Translations under genes and position numbers: made by a program
Assembly (NCBI RefSeq): GCF_016481275.1
Contig: NZ_JAEMNW010000001.1
Location: 806,001-870,000 of the forward strand
Reading direction: 5' to 3'
Origin: Antrihabitans auranticaus
GTDB lineage: Bacteria; Actinomycetota; Actinomycetes; Mycobacteriales; Mycobacteriaceae
DNA length: 64,000 bases
Notes under the pieces: model-generated
Databases searched by the model: none
The model's input: only the letters and a program-made list of their open reading frames with translations
What the model was told of the DNA's origin: nothing
Shown: positions 48,978-58,870 of the stretch, one piece after another
Layout of the letters: each line of letters starts with the position of its first letter
Numbering within the stretch: position 1 is the stretch's first letter

Positions 48978-50402
48978 ATGGCCGACAAGTTGTCGCCGAT
49001 GGATCGATCGTCGCTGGTCGGCGAAACCGGACCCGTCAACATGACGATCGGCAGCCTGATATTCGTCGAGCCCGGCCCGGGCGTCACCTACGACGCGCTC
49101 TGCGCCCGCATCACCGAACGCATTCACCTGGTACCGCGCTGCAAGCAGCGCCTCGACGAGGGCCGGACAGGTCTGTCCAATGCAGTCTGGGTCGAAGACG
49201 AATACTTCGACGTCGGTTGGCATATCCGTCTGGCGACGCTCCCCGCGCCCGGCGGAAAGGAAGAACTGCTCCGGCACGTCGGCAACGAGATGTCACGACG
49301 CCTCGACCGCTCGCGGCCGCTGTGGGAGATGCACCTCATCGACGGTCTCGCCGACGGCCGGACCGCCTTGCTGATCAAAATGCACCACGCGCTGGTCGAC
49401 GGGTCGTCGGCGGTCGGTATCGGCCTGGCTGTCCTGGACATCGAAGCCGAGGCCGAACCGGTCGAGCCGCCGCCGACGTCCGAGGACGAACGCCCCGGCC
49501 TGTTGTTGCGGCAGATGCGACGCGCAATCAAGCCGCTGTCGAAGGCGCAGGACCTCATCTTCGACACCACGTCGCGGATTCTCGAAACATCGCCGACCAC
49601 CGCCGCATCCGATCTCCGTGAAGCCGCAGAGGTACTGCGCGAGCTGCTGCGGTCGCGCGAACCTGCCGTGAGCACACCGTTCAACAAGCAGATCTCGGCG
49701 AACCGGTCGTGGGACTACTCCTCAGCGCCGCTGCGCCAGCTCCGGGCCATCAGCCTCGCGACGAACCGCACTGTGAACGACGTTCTCCTGGCAATTGTTT
49801 CGGGCATGCTCGCCACGTATCTGACGGAGGCGGGAGTCGATCCGGCCGCTCTCGAGCGCGAGCCGAGCACGCTGGTGCCGGTGAGCATTCGCCGCGAGGG
49901 CGAGGTCGGCGGCAACAGGATCTCGGTTGTGATCGTGGAACTGCCTGTCGGGGAACGAGATCCGCTGCGCCGCGTGGAATTGGTCGGCGAGCGGATGGAC
50001 GAACTGAAGCGGGCGAGCGGGGTGATGGCCGGCGCGATCTTCGTGGTGGTCGGCGGGCTCGCACCGCCCCTGCTCTCACCAGCGCTGACGACAGTGCTCG
50101 GTACCGGTATCGATTTCCCGTCCCACAATCTCGTCGTGTCGAACGTGCCCGGTCCGCCGGCACCGGTGTTTCTCAACGGTTCCCGAGTCCTCGAGATGTA
50201 TCCGGTGGTCCCGCTCAATCCGGCCGACCAAGGGCTGAACGTCGGAGCATTCTCCTATGCGGGCACCGTCCATTTCGGGTTCACCGGCGACCGCGCACTG
50301 GATCCACCGATCGATCGCGCACGTGCCGCATTCGAATCTGCCCTCGCCGAACTCTCGGCGGCCGCAGGCGTATTCGTCGAGCCGGGAGCTCGCAGAGACT
50401 AG
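48978..50402 (+). CDS. Wax ester synthase/diacylglycerol acyltransferase
   Basis: 474 residues of the WS/DGAT family, which esterify acyl-CoA with diacylglycerol or long alcohols to make storage lipid. The active-site motif HHxxxDG is MHHALVDGSS near residue 139. Other family stretches are LSPMDRSSLV at the N-terminus, SFLVPVSIR-like LVPVSIRREGEVGGNRIS, and NLVVSNVPGPPAPVFLNGS. ATG chosen with GGAGG five bases upstream. Divergent from the DGPF-sigma unit. Last four bases overlap the convergent kinase stop. Confidence 0.93.
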   Translation: MADKLSPMDRSSLVGETGPVNMTIGSLIFVEPGPGVTYDALCARITERIHLVPRCKQRLDEGRTGLSNAVWVEDEYFDVGWHIRLATLPAPGGKEELLRHVGNEMSRRLDRSRPLWEMHLIDGLADGRTALLIKMHHALVDGSSAVGIGLAVLDIEAEAEPVEPPPTSEDERPGLLLRQMRRAIKPLSKAQDLIFDTTSRILETSPTTAASDLREAAEVLRELLRSREPAVSTPFNKQISANRSWDYSSAPLRQLRAISLATNRTVNDVLLAIVSGMLATYLTEAGVDPAALEREPSTLVPVSIRREGEVGGNRISVVIVELPVGERDPLRRVELVGERMDELKRASGVMAGAIFVVVGGLAPPLLSPALTTVLGTGIDFPSHNLVVSNVPGPPAPVFLNGSRVLEMYPVVPLNPADQGLNVGAFSYAGTVHFGFTGDRALDPPIDRARAAFESALAELSAAAGVFVEPGARRD

Positions 50403-51280
50403 ACGCGCAGAGATTCCGAGTGGCGCATCCATTCACGGGTTCCGAGCCAGCGACACGACACAGACGCGACCGCCGCCGCACTGCCGAGCGCGCCGGCGAA
50501 ATCGCCGCTCGCGGTGAAGTAGTGACAGAACGCACCGTGCAGGATGTCCCCTGCGCCGAGCGTGTCTACGGCGTGCACGGGCTCGACGTCGACCTCGCCG
50601 CGGCCGTCCGGTCCCGAGTACCGGATCGGCTCCGCTCCGCGCGTGATCGCGACGTGCGTGGGACCCATGGCGTGGACGGCGTCGAACAGCTTCGAACTGT
50701 CGTTGTACTCGGTGAGCGGTGGCCGGAACACCGCCGAACAGATCGCGATGTCGACGAGGGGCAACAAGTCGCGGTGGCTGTCTTTCCAGCGGCCCGCGTC
50801 CAGCACAACCGGAATGCCCGCATCCCTTGCCCGAGTGGCGATCCCCATGGCCAGATCACGGAAATGACCATCCATCAACACAATTCCGGCGTGACCGACT
50901 GCAGCTCCGAAAGCTTCGTCGAACGGCGCCTCGATCCGCTGTGCATCGAGCGATACAACGGTCCGGGTATGTGTCTGGCGCGCAACCACGATCGACGAGA
51001 GTGGCGGCTGCAGTGCACTGTCGGGGATCGCGTCGAGAACACCTACGCCGTGCTCGACGAGATCGGATCCGACGATTTCAGCGAGCGGGTGCCGCCCGAC
51101 CGCGGTCAGCAGGGTCGGCGAGGAGCGAGACAGGTAGGCGTAGGTCACCGCTGCGTTCGCAGCAGGACCGCCGGCGCCCAGAAACTGGTCGAGCGCTTGG
51201 GTTTTCGTATCCTCGGCGGGATAGGCGTCGACGAGGTAGGCGATGTCGAGCGTGGTAAGCCCGACGAACATGGCAGTCAA
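50399..51280 (-). CDS. PfkB family carbohydrate kinase
   Basis: 293 residues. Ribokinase fold with GGPAANAAV near residue 37 and the C-terminal anion hole and catalytic base DTLGAGDILHGAFCHY. Sugar substrate cannot be read from the sequence. Two starts: TTG at 51280 overlapping the upstream EAL gene stop (TTGA) with GAGAGG eight bases before it, or ATG at 51271. Either way it is tightly coupled to the GGDEF-EAL genes and is the last gene of that operon. Confidence 0.87.
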   Translation of the reverse strand: MTAMFVGLTTLDIAYLVDAYPAEDTKTQALDQFLGAGGPAANAAVTYAYLSRSSPTLLTAVGRHPLAEIVGSDLVEHGVGVLDAIPDSALQPPLSSIVVARQTHTRTVVSLDAQRIEAPFDEAFGAAVGHAGIVLMDGHFRDLAMGIATRARDAGIPVVLDAGRWKDSHRDLLPLVDIAICSAVFRPPLTEYNDSSKLFDAVHAMGPTHVAITRGAEPIRYSGPDGRGEVDVEPVHAVDTLGAGDILHGAFCHYFTASGDFAGALGSAAAVASVSCRWLGTREWMRHSESLRV

Positions 51281-53058
51281 TGGTCGAGCCTCTCGGTGAC
51301 GCGAAGCTCGTCCGCGATGGCGATCAGCGCGGCCGCCGGCTGCGGTCGCGCGTAGAAGAAGCCTTGCGCGTATTGGAATCCCAGCGCCGCTACTGCGGCA
51401 GCCTGATACTCGTCTTCGACGCCCTCGGCAGTCACAGGAAGGCCCAGTGCAACACCGATAGCCGCGACAGCCGACAGCAGACGCGGCGCCGCCGACGTTG
51501 CGGTCACCCCGGCGATGAAATCGGCGTCGAGCTTCAACATGTCCGTCGGCAGTTCGGTGAGCCGGCCCAGCGAGGAGAAGCCGGTACCGAAGTCATCGAT
51601 GGCGATCCGGATTCCGCGCTCACGCAAGGCCCGCAGATTGGCTACGGCGGTCTCGGTGTCGGCTTCGAGTGCCGTCTCGGTTACTTCGAGAATCAACTGG
51701 GCGGCAGGCCAACCTGTGTCGGCGAGTACGTCGAGGACCGAGTCGACGTACCCGCAAGCTGCGAGTTCGAGACCCGAAACGTTGACGTTCAGCGACATGT
51801 CCGCACCCAGCGCGCCGCGCAGCAACTTCGCATCCCGGCACGCGCGCGACAGCACACAGTTGTCGAGCACCGCGATGAGATCGTTGTCCTCGGCAATGCG
51901 GATGATTTCGTCCGCCTTCACGTCGGGACGCGTGACGGATTGCCACCGGAGCAACGCCTCGACGCCGACCACCGAGCGATCCGAAGTTCGGACGATCGGC
52001 TGGTAATGAACGTCGAGGGAGTCCTGCTCGATCGCATCCCGCAACTCCTGGGCCAGCGGAGGCCACTTTCCCGACTCGAGCTTGGTGCGGTTTCGTCCGG
52101 CGCGTTTCGCTTGATAGAGGGCGATGTCTGCCCGACTGACCAGGTAGGACGCCGATTCCCCCTTTTGCCACGACGTGACACCGGCCGAGCATCCGGTCGG
52201 TATCGCTTCACGAATCTGCTCGGACAGTGCGATCGCATCGTGCTCCGTCATCGTCGTCGACAGCACTGCGAACTCGTCGCCGCCGTAACGCGCAAAGACA
52301 TCGGTCCGTGCGATAAGTTTGCGCGCCGCCTTCGCGATGTCGCGCAGTGCGTCGTCACCGCCGGCGTGCCCGCGGGCTTCGTTTATCGCCTGGAATCGAT
52401 CGATATCGAACAGCAGTAGGACCGGACTGCCACCATGCCGGACGGCCGCACCGAGCGCCTGCTCCAGCTTCCTGTCGAATCCTCTGCGATTGAAGAGCCC
52501 CGTAAGACTGTCTATTTCCGCTGCCGAAGCGAGCCTGCCCATGACGAGGACGGTGACGCCGGTCATCACCGAAACGCTCGCACCGCACAGCCCGATCCAC
52601 CACGGCAGTTCGGGACGTACGGCGAGAACGACGACGCAGCAGAAAGCGATGACAACGATCTGCAACATCGCGCGAAAGAACTCGAAGAAGAATCCGGCGA
52701 GCGCGGCCACCAGCGCGTAGTCGCACGCCGTCGCGATCGCGCCGATCGGGCTCGACCCGGCGCGGTCACCGAACGTCACAAGCACAATCGCGACCCACAC
52801 CATCACCTCGTAGTGCCCACGCGACAGGCGGTCTCCCCAGACCAGCATGAAAACACCGATGGCGAACGCAGCAACGACGGCGATGTAGGAGTACGGCGTC
52901 GTCGGGGCCAGGGGCATCGTCAGCGCAAGGACGAGACCGAGCGCACTGGCGATGATCGCGAGCACTCCGGTCGTCCGGCCCATGACGTGCGGGGTGGCAA
53001 AAACCGACGGACGCACCAACCACCGATAGCGGTCAATGGTGCTCGCGTCGAAAAGCAT
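51277..53058 (-). CDS. Membrane GGDEF-EAL protein, both domains intact
   Basis: 593 residues. Five or six hydrophobic segments in the first 175 residues, then GGDEF (FARYGGDEFAVL) and EAL. All usual EAL residues are visible: GVEALLRW, NVNVSG, LEVTET, AIDDFGTGFSSL, MLKLDADF, TAEGVE and YAQG. So it could both make and break c-di-GMP. No RxxD inhibitory site precedes GGDEF (ARTD). ATG at MLFDASTID is chosen by alignment with the paralogue upstream; an earlier ATG overlaps that gene by 31 bases. Confidence 0.9.
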   Translation of the reverse strand: MLFDASTIDRYRWLVRPSVFATPHVMGRTTGVLAIIASALGLVLALTMPLAPTTPYSYIAVVAAFAIGVFMLVWGDRLSRGHYEVMVWVAIVLVTFGDRAGSSPIGAIATACDYALVAALAGFFFEFFRAMLQIVVIAFCCVVVLAVRPELPWWIGLCGASVSVMTGVTVLVMGRLASAAEIDSLTGLFNRRGFDRKLEQALGAAVRHGGSPVLLLFDIDRFQAINEARGHAGGDDALRDIAKAARKLIARTDVFARYGGDEFAVLSTTMTEHDAIALSEQIREAIPTGCSAGVTSWQKGESASYLVSRADIALYQAKRAGRNRTKLESGKWPPLAQELRDAIEQDSLDVHYQPIVRTSDRSVVGVEALLRWQSVTRPDVKADEIIRIAEDNDLIAVLDNCVLSRACRDAKLLRGALGADMSLNVNVSGLELAACGYVDSVLDVLADTGWPAAQLILEVTETALEADTETAVANLRALRERGIRIAIDDFGTGFSSLGRLTELPTDMLKLDADFIAGVTATSAAPRLLSAVAAIGVALGLPVTAEGVEDEYQAAAVAALGFQYAQGFFYARPQPAAALIAIADELRVTERLDH

Positions 53059-53081
53059 TGTCGTAGGCGTCCGTTCGTCGA

Positions 53082-54839
53082 TTACCGGCCGAAAGCCACA
53101 GCAGGAGTGCATTCACCGAAATACGAACCTTGTGCAAATCGGTAGCCCCGCTCTGTGAGCGCCTCGGCTTGCCCTACGTTCTCCACCCCCCTGGCGATCA
53201 CTGGCAGGTCCATTGCGTCACCGAGTGCGGCGATGGCACCGAGGAGCGGCGACGGTGCCTTCTCCGGGGTGATCGATCCGACGAACTTGCGGTGTACCTT
53301 CGCGAAATCTATCGGCAGCGTCTCGAGCTTGCTGAGCGACGAAGAACCGCTCCCGAAGTCGTCGAGCGCAATTCGCACCCCGCATTCGCGCAGTGCCTGC
53401 ATGTTCCTGATGACCGCGGGGGTGTCGTAATCGAGCACCGATTCCTGAACCTCGATGACAAGTCGCCCTGCGGGCCAACCCGTGCGTGCCAGCACGTCCT
53501 GCACCGACGCCACGTAGGAGGTCTCCGCGAGTTCCCGTCCCGAAACGTTCACGTGCAGGTTGAGCGGCCCGGCCACACCCTCGAGCGCCGCGACCTCCGC
53601 GCAGGCGCGCTCGAGGACCAACCTGTCGAGCGCGGCAATCAGGTCGTTGCCCTCGGCTATCCGAATCGTTTCCATCGGCGTGATTGCGGGGTCGATCCGG
53701 GACCGCCAGCGGACCAGCGCTTCGACACCGACGACGTCTCGCGCTACCGCCGAAGTGTCACCGTCCAGCCGAACGATCGCGGCATATTTCACGCCGACTT
53801 CGTTGTGCGCGATAGCTTCTCGCAACTCGGCCGCCAGCGCGGACGGCCGCATCGATTCGAGCATCGTGACGCTGCCGCCGGCCTGTTTCGCCCGGTACAG
53901 CGCGAGGTCGGCGCGCCGGACCAGCAACGACCCTGACTCGCCGGGCAGCCACGACGTCACGCCCGCCGAGCACGACATCGAGATGCTGCGGCGCATCCGC
54001 TTGCTCAGCGCTACTGCGTCGTCCTCGGTCGACTCAGGCAGGAGCAACGCAAACTCGTCACCGCCGTACCGCGCGAGAATGTGCGTTTCGTCGACGACGT
54101 CACGCCACGCATCGCCGACCTGCCGGAGCAGTGCATCGCCCGCGTGGTGCCCGTGTGCGTCGTTGAGCCACTTGAACCGGTCCAGGTCGAACAGCACCAC
54201 CACCGGTCGCCGCTTGGTCCGCCCCGCCTCGGCGAGGAAATAGCCCAGTTGGCGGTCGAACCCACGGCGGTTGAGCAGACCCGTGAGGCTGTCCTTGTTC
54301 GCGTCGGATGCGAACCGGCTGAGCACGCCGACCGAGCACCCGATCATGATCGTGGCAGCAGCCGGCGTGACACCGGCCCACCAATACAATCCGGGACGCG
54401 CGCCGAGCGCCACCAAGCAGCACGTCGCCGCGAACGCCATCTGCAGAACGTTGCGAGTCCACGGCAAAAACAGCGCCGCGGCGCAGCCGATGTATAGAAA
54501 GAAGGTGGATCCCGCGACAGCCGCAGTGTCGTCGGCCAGCAGATAAACTCCCATTACGAGGGTCAACGTGCCGAATGCAACCAGAATCTCGTAGTGCCCC
54601 ATCGACATTCGGTAGCCCCACAGGAAAAGCGCACAGCCGAGGACAACCGCGAAACTCGTTGCGCCGTACAGCACCGGTGTCCACCGGTCGACCTCGGCCA
54701 TCGTCACCAAGAACACTCCGTGGACGCCTGCGACGACAAACATCATGCCCGTGATCCGCCCCATGAGCGATGGCGTCGCAAGCGCCGACGGTGCCTGTAA
54801 CCAGGCGTTCCGCAGCCCCCCCATCCCCCGCATGTGCAT
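53082..54839 (-). CDS. Membrane GGDEF-EAL protein with degenerate EAL site
   Basis: 585 residues, a paralogue of the next gene with the same layout: membrane helices to about residue 190, GGDEF intact (LARYGGDEFALLLP), then EAL. The EAL domain keeps GVEALVRW, HVNVSG, IEVQES, ALDDFGSG and FAQG, but TAEGVE is IARGVE (Glu to Arg) and the K-L-D motif is KVH. The Glu is catalytically essential in studied enzymes, so phosphodiesterase activity should be lost while cyclase activity remains likely. Transcribed first, 23 bases before its paralogue. Confidence 0.9.
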   Translation of the reverse strand: MHMRGMGGLRNAWLQAPSALATPSLMGRITGMMFVVAGVHGVFLVTMAEVDRWTPVLYGATSFAVVLGCALFLWGYRMSMGHYEILVAFGTLTLVMGVYLLADDTAAVAGSTFFLYIGCAAALFLPWTRNVLQMAFAATCCLVALGARPGLYWWAGVTPAAATIMIGCSVGVLSRFASDANKDSLTGLLNRRGFDRQLGYFLAEAGRTKRRPVVVLFDLDRFKWLNDAHGHHAGDALLRQVGDAWRDVVDETHILARYGGDEFALLLPESTEDDAVALSKRMRRSISMSCSAGVTSWLPGESGSLLVRRADLALYRAKQAGGSVTMLESMRPSALAAELREAIAHNEVGVKYAAIVRLDGDTSAVARDVVGVEALVRWRSRIDPAITPMETIRIAEGNDLIAALDRLVLERACAEVAALEGVAGPLNLHVNVSGRELAETSYVASVQDVLARTGWPAGRLVIEVQESVLDYDTPAVIRNMQALRECGVRIALDDFGSGSSSLSKLETLPIDFAKVHRKFVGSITPEKAPSPLLGAIAALGDAMDLPVIARGVENVGQAEALTERGYRFAQGSYFGECTPAVAFGR

Positions 54840-54892
54840 GCGGTCACATTACCGCCGCTGAGCATGCCTTATGCGGAAAGAGGGCCGTCCGA

Positions 54893-55384
54893 TCAGTTCT
54901 CGCGAACCAGCGCCGCCGTGATCGTCATCGTGATGTCGTGACCGATGAGGATCCGTGGCGCACGCACGCCGAGTTCCCGCCGATCGAAGACGCACGTGCC
55001 GTGAAATACATTGCCCTCCCGGACTACGTTGAACACGACCTTCGCACTGGCACCGCGAGCGTCCAGTCGGCCGGATACGCGCAAACCGTCTTCGGTCGGC
55101 CAGACCGTCTTGGCTTCGAAGCACGCCGCCGGATGAGCGTCGAGATCCAGCAGATTTTTCTTCCGCAGATCGATATCGCGGCGCTTGTTGCCGGTGTCGA
55201 TTGCACTCAGGTCGGCAACTCCACTGATGGCGATGATCGCGCCGCTCTCATCGAGTTCCACCCGTCCGTCGCGGATCGGTACGGTGCCCTTGACCGTGAA
55301 GCCGAGCTTCTTCACGGCAAAGCTCGCGGTGCTCTGGGTGGTGTCGACGCGCATGGTCGTTACTGCGTTCTGAGACAGGGTCAT
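54893..55384 (-). CDS. YceI family protein, no signal peptide
   Basis: 163 residues of the YceI lipocalin-like family: VDTTQSTASFAVKKLGFTVKGTV, GVADLSAIDTGNKRRDIDL, LDLDAHPAACFEAKTVW. YceI barrels bind isoprenoid-like ligands. Many are periplasmic, but this one has no leader, so it is cytoplasmic. It lies 39 bases after the next gene upstream on the same strand, likely cotranscribed. Confidence 0.9.
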   Translation of the reverse strand: MTLSQNAVTTMRVDTTQSTASFAVKKLGFTVKGTVPIRDGRVELDESGAIIAISGVADLSAIDTGNKRRDIDLRKKNLLDLDAHPAACFEAKTVWPTEDGLRVSGRLDARGASAKVVFNVVREGNVFHGTCVFDRRELGVRAPRILIGHDITMTITAALVREN

Positions 55385-55423
55385 TTCGATTCCTTCGGTG
55401 TGGGTTCGATCGTTCGGTGTGGA

Positions 55424-55741
55424 TCAGGATTGGGCGCGAGCGCCGAAGCGGTCGATGACGGGGAACAACTCGATACGGTCCGGACCGGGCAGTAGTGCCA
55501 CGTCTTCGCCCGGCAGCAAGTTCGTTGCCATGATTGCCTTTTGGCCGTCGAGCAGGTGCTGCTCGGAGTCCGCTATGACAACGACGACCTCCGAACCGTC
55601 GGCGCGGCGTAGGACGTAGCCGTCGACGAAGCCCGCGAGATGGGCTGTGGCAGGCTTGATTCGTTCCTGGTTGGCAAAATCTGCGGCAGCAAGCTGCGCC
55701 GCCGTCCGTGGACCGTCGAAGAACATCAACTGGGCGTGCAT
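55424..55741 (-). CDS. Small alpha/beta protein, possibly ABM/dimeric-barrel type
   Basis: 105 residues. Starts [19 protein letters not shown], then [37 protein letters not shown]. The pattern of a strand, helix, two strands and helix is like the dimeric alpha-beta barrels of antibiotic-biosynthesis monooxygenases, but no catalytic residue is evident. Divergent from the LuxR-type regulator across 124 bases and upstream of yceI, so it may be that regulator's target. Confidence 0.75.
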   Translation of the reverse strand: MHAQLMFFDGPRTAAQLAAADFANQERIKPATAHLAGFVDGYVLRRADGSEVVVVIADSEQHLLDGQKAIMATNLLPGEDVALLPGPDRIELFPVIDRFGARAQS

Positions 55742-55865
55742 CCTGGACTCTTTTCTGTGTCGGATTGGTTCGCTGCATCAAGAATCTCGGCTACAGCCGC
55801 CGCGGAGATCAGTGCGATCACGTAATCGAGTACTGAATCACCACGTACTTCGGAATACTCGAGAC

Positions 55866-58649
55866 ATGGAGGCACCCCTTGTCGGCCGCAATCGGGAGTT
55901 GGCGCAGTTACGCGCCGCGGTCGTCTCGGCGGCCGCAGGGTCCGGTCGGCTTGTCCTGGTCATCGGTCCCGCGGGGATCGGCAAGACTCGGTTGACGTCG
56001 GCCCTGGCCGACATCGCTGCCGACTACGGAGTTCCGGTCGCCCACGGCCATGCCGTCGACGATCCCGGCATGCCTGCGCTGTGGCCGTGGCGCCGGCTCG
56101 CCCGCCGTGTCCCCCAACTGGCCGAACCTCTCGCCACTGACATGTCGACATCGCGCGATTCTTTTTCGGAACGGTTCCGGATGTTCGCGGAGGCCTCCGA
56201 CGCACTCGCCGACGCCTCGGCCGAGTCGGGCTTGCTCGTCGTCCTCGAAGATCTGCACTGGGCCGACCGGACCTCACTGCTGCTGTTGCGCCACGTTGCG
56301 ACGGAGCTGGCACGGACCGGTCCAATGATCGTCGTGACGATGCGCGACGAATCCGAAGGCCCGCTCGCCGAACAACTTCCCGAATTGTTGCGCGTCCCCG
56401 AAGTTCTCACTCTCCGGCTCGGCGGACTGTCGACCGCAGACATCCGGTTCTGGCTCGATCGCGCGCTGCCGGACGCAGGGCCGATGGCAGACGAATTGCG
56501 CACGCGGACAGACGGCAATCCCCTGTTCGTCAGGCTGCTGGTCGACGCGATGGCAGGCGGCGCAGCGGTCCTGGCCGACCCCGCCGCACATCCCGAGATA
56601 CGCCGGCTTGCACTCGCGCAGGCCGGCAGACTGGACGAACCGGTCCGCTCGGTTGTGGAGGCCGCCAGCGTGATCGGCGAACAAATCGACTTCGGAGTGT
56701 TGAAGGGCGTACTCGAGATGTCGGGCACCGACGTCGCCCGCGCGCTCGACGCGGCCGTCGCCGCTGGCGTCCTGAAACTGACCGACAACCGGGTTGCGTT
56801 CGCGCACGCGCTGATTCGTGATGCTGTCTACGCCGACCTGCCGCCGTCACAACGGATGATGTTGCACCGCAAGGTTGCCGAAACGCTGGCCGCACTCGAG
56901 TCGGGCGATTCGACCGCGGGCCTCGTCGCTACGCACTGGCGACGTGCGTCCGGAGCAAGGGCGGCCGAGGAGAGCATGGCCTGGGCCCGCCGAGCCGCCA
57001 GGCTGGCTATGGCATCGGCAGCCTACGACGACGCGATCCGCATGCTCGAAATGGCCCTCGATGTCGCCGGAACCGACCGCCCACCCGGCGTGCGGGCCGA
57101 GCTGACCCTCGACCTCGCGCGGGCCGAGTTCGCCGACGGCAGGATCGGTCCGAGCATCGACAACGTCAGCCGCACAGTTGAATTGGCTCAGGCCGGTAAC
57201 AGGCCGGACCTGGTCGGCCACGCCGCGCTCGTCGTGCACGGTATCGGCTCGTCGCCGTTGCGCGAGACCATCGACAGGATCTGCGACGTAGCACTGCGGT
57301 CGGTTCCCGAAGACGAAATCGTCTTGCGCGCACGACTTCACGCCCAGCGTGCGCTGTCGGCACTCAATTCGGGCGACAACGAAACCGGGCGCAACCTGTC
57401 CGCGATCGCGCTCGAACTCGCCGAACAGAGCGAGGACTCCGACGCCATTCTCGACGGTCTCCATGCGCGGCATTCGACACTGTCGTCGCCGCAGTTCCTG
57501 GCCGAGCGCCGCGTACTCGCTCGGCGAGCGATCGAGGTCGGGTGGGTTGCCCAGGCGCCCCTCGCAACGTTGTGGGGGCACGTCTGGAACATCGACATCG
57601 GCTTTCAGACGGGCGACCTCGATCTCGTCGATCGGTCCTTGGCCGCGGTCGAGCAGGTCGCGATCAATCGCAGGCTGCCCGTTGCATGGTGGCACCTGCA
57701 TCGTTGCCGCGCGGCTCGATCCGCGCTGGTCGGAAACTTCGAAAGCGCCACCGAATCTGCCGAAGCGGCAAAGGAAGTCGCGATCCAGATGGGCGACGTG
57801 TCCACGGTCGGGTTGTACCACGCCTATCTGACGCAGATCGACGTGTTGCGTGGCGCAGTCGATGACTATCAAGCCAGACTCGCGTTGATGCGGACCGCGC
57901 CACAAATTCCGCTGGTCCGCATCTTCTATCCGTATTATCTCGCGATTGGGGGCGAAGTCGACTCTGCGCGAGCACAATTCGAAGAGTTCAGAGCCCTGCC
58001 GGACACGATCAGCCTCGGTCCGAGGTGGGCCGGCCTCCTCCACCACATCGGTCTGGTCGCGGTACTGCTGAACGATACGGAGGTTGCCGACAGCGTCTAT
58101 CGGCAGTTCCGCGACCTCGACGAGTACTTCCTGTGCGACGGTGGCGGAGCGGTGTTCTGTCCAGGGTCAGTGGCGCGGGTGCTCGGCGACATGGCGCTGG
58201 TGTGTGGTCGCCACGCCGACGCGGTGGCGCACTATCGCCGCGCGATCGAGATGGAGGGAAAGATCGGGGCGCGTCCTTTCGTCGCCCTCAGCAAACTGGG
58301 GCTCGCGAAGTCGCTCGCCGAACTCGGTGCCGCGGACGACATCGCCGAAGCGCGAACTCAGGCCGACGCCGCGGCGAAGGAGTTCCGCCGAATGGATCTG
58401 CCGGGTCCGTTGCGCGACGCCGATGTGCTACTGGCTCAACTGGTTTCGGCAGGTAAGGCGGTCCGGGTGCTGTCCGAGCGCGAGTCCGAGGTCGCCGAGC
58501 TGATCGCCGAGGCACTGTCGAACCGAGAGATCGCGAAGCGTCTCGTCCTGTCCGAACGGACGGTGGAGACCCACGTCCGGAGCATCCTCGGGAAGCTGGG
58601 CTTCGCAAACCGCACCGAAATCGCTGCTTGGGCATTGCGTGGTGGTTAG
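55866..58649 (+). CDS. LuxR-family regulator with AAA ATPase domain (LAL type)
   Basis: 927 residues. N-terminal AAA/MalT-like ATPase: Walker [11 protein letters not shown] near residue 38, Walker [17 protein letters not shown] long TPR-like helical middle follows, and a C-terminal Lux[42 protein letters not shown]. LALs are ATP-dependent activators sensing small ligands. ATG before [14 protein letters not shown] is the natural start. Divergent from the small alpha/beta gene and yceI. Confidence 0.93.
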   Translation: MEAPLVGRNRELAQLRAAVVSAAAGSGRLVLVIGPAGIGKTRLTSALADIAADYGVPVAHGHAVDDPGMPALWPWRRLARRVPQLAEPLATDMSTSRDSFSERFRMFAEASDALADASAESGLLVVLEDLHWADRTSLLLLRHVATELARTGPMIVVTMRDESEGPLAEQLPELLRVPEVLTLRLGGLSTADIRFWLDRALPDAGPMADELRTRTDGNPLFVRLLVDAMAGGAAVLADPAAHPEIRRLALAQAGRLDEPVRSVVEAASVIGEQIDFGVLKGVLEMSGTDVARALDAAVAAGVLKLTDNRVAFAHALIRDAVYADLPPSQRMMLHRKVAETLAALESGDSTAGLVATHWRRASGARAAEESMAWARRAARLAMASAAYDDAIRMLEMALDVAGTDRPPGVRAELTLDLARAEFADGRIGPSIDNVSRTVELAQAGNRPDLVGHAALVVHGIGSSPLRETIDRICDVALRSVPEDEIVLRARLHAQRALSALNSGDNETGRNLSAIALELAEQSEDSDAILDGLHARHSTLSSPQFLAERRVLARRAIEVGWVAQAPLATLWGHVWNIDIGFQTGDLDLVDRSLAAVEQVAINRRLPVAWWHLHRCRAARSALVGNFESATESAEAAKEVAIQMGDVSTVGLYHAYLTQIDVLRGAVDDYQARLALMRTAPQIPLVRIFYPYYLAIGGEVDSARAQFEEFRALPDTISLGPRWAGLLHHIGLVAVLLNDTEVADSVYRQFRDLDEYFLCDGGGAVFCPGSVARVLGDMALVCGRHADAVAHYRRAIEMEGKIGARPFVALSKLGLAKSLAELGAADDIAEARTQADAAAKEFRRMDLPGPLRDADVLLAQLVSAGKAVRVLSERESEVAELIAEALSNREIAKRLVLSERTVETHVRSILGKLGFANRTEIAAWALRGG

Positions 58650-58724
58650 TGCAGCGGTCGGGCATTCGACCCTCGATCCGCGCGACAGTAGGTACTACAA
58701 CCGGTTCGACTGGCTCGAAAGGCC

Positions 58725-58804
58725 ACTTCGCACATCTTCCCGATGCTTCGCACAGGTTCCGACCGGCTGGAACCTGTGCGAGGTGTCGGGAACGTGTGCG
58801 AGGT
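58725..58804. repeat. Long near-perfect inverted repeat before rpiA
   Basis: Two 36-base arms around an 8-base loop (58761-58768). The inner 13 bp are perfect (TCGCACAGGTTCC and complement). The outer part pairs throughout as RNA if G-U pairs are allowed, with one mismatch only. Within each arm TCGCACA recurs after about 20 bases, so the arms themselves contain a short direct repeat. It lies about 75 bases after the LuxR gene and 66 before rpiA. It could be a terminator, a structured RNA, or a small mobile repeat. Confidence 0.75.
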
Positions 58805-58870
58805 CTTGCCAACCGTCCATCTACCCGACACGCGAACCTCGCGACCTGTTCGTCTGACAAGATCTGAGGC

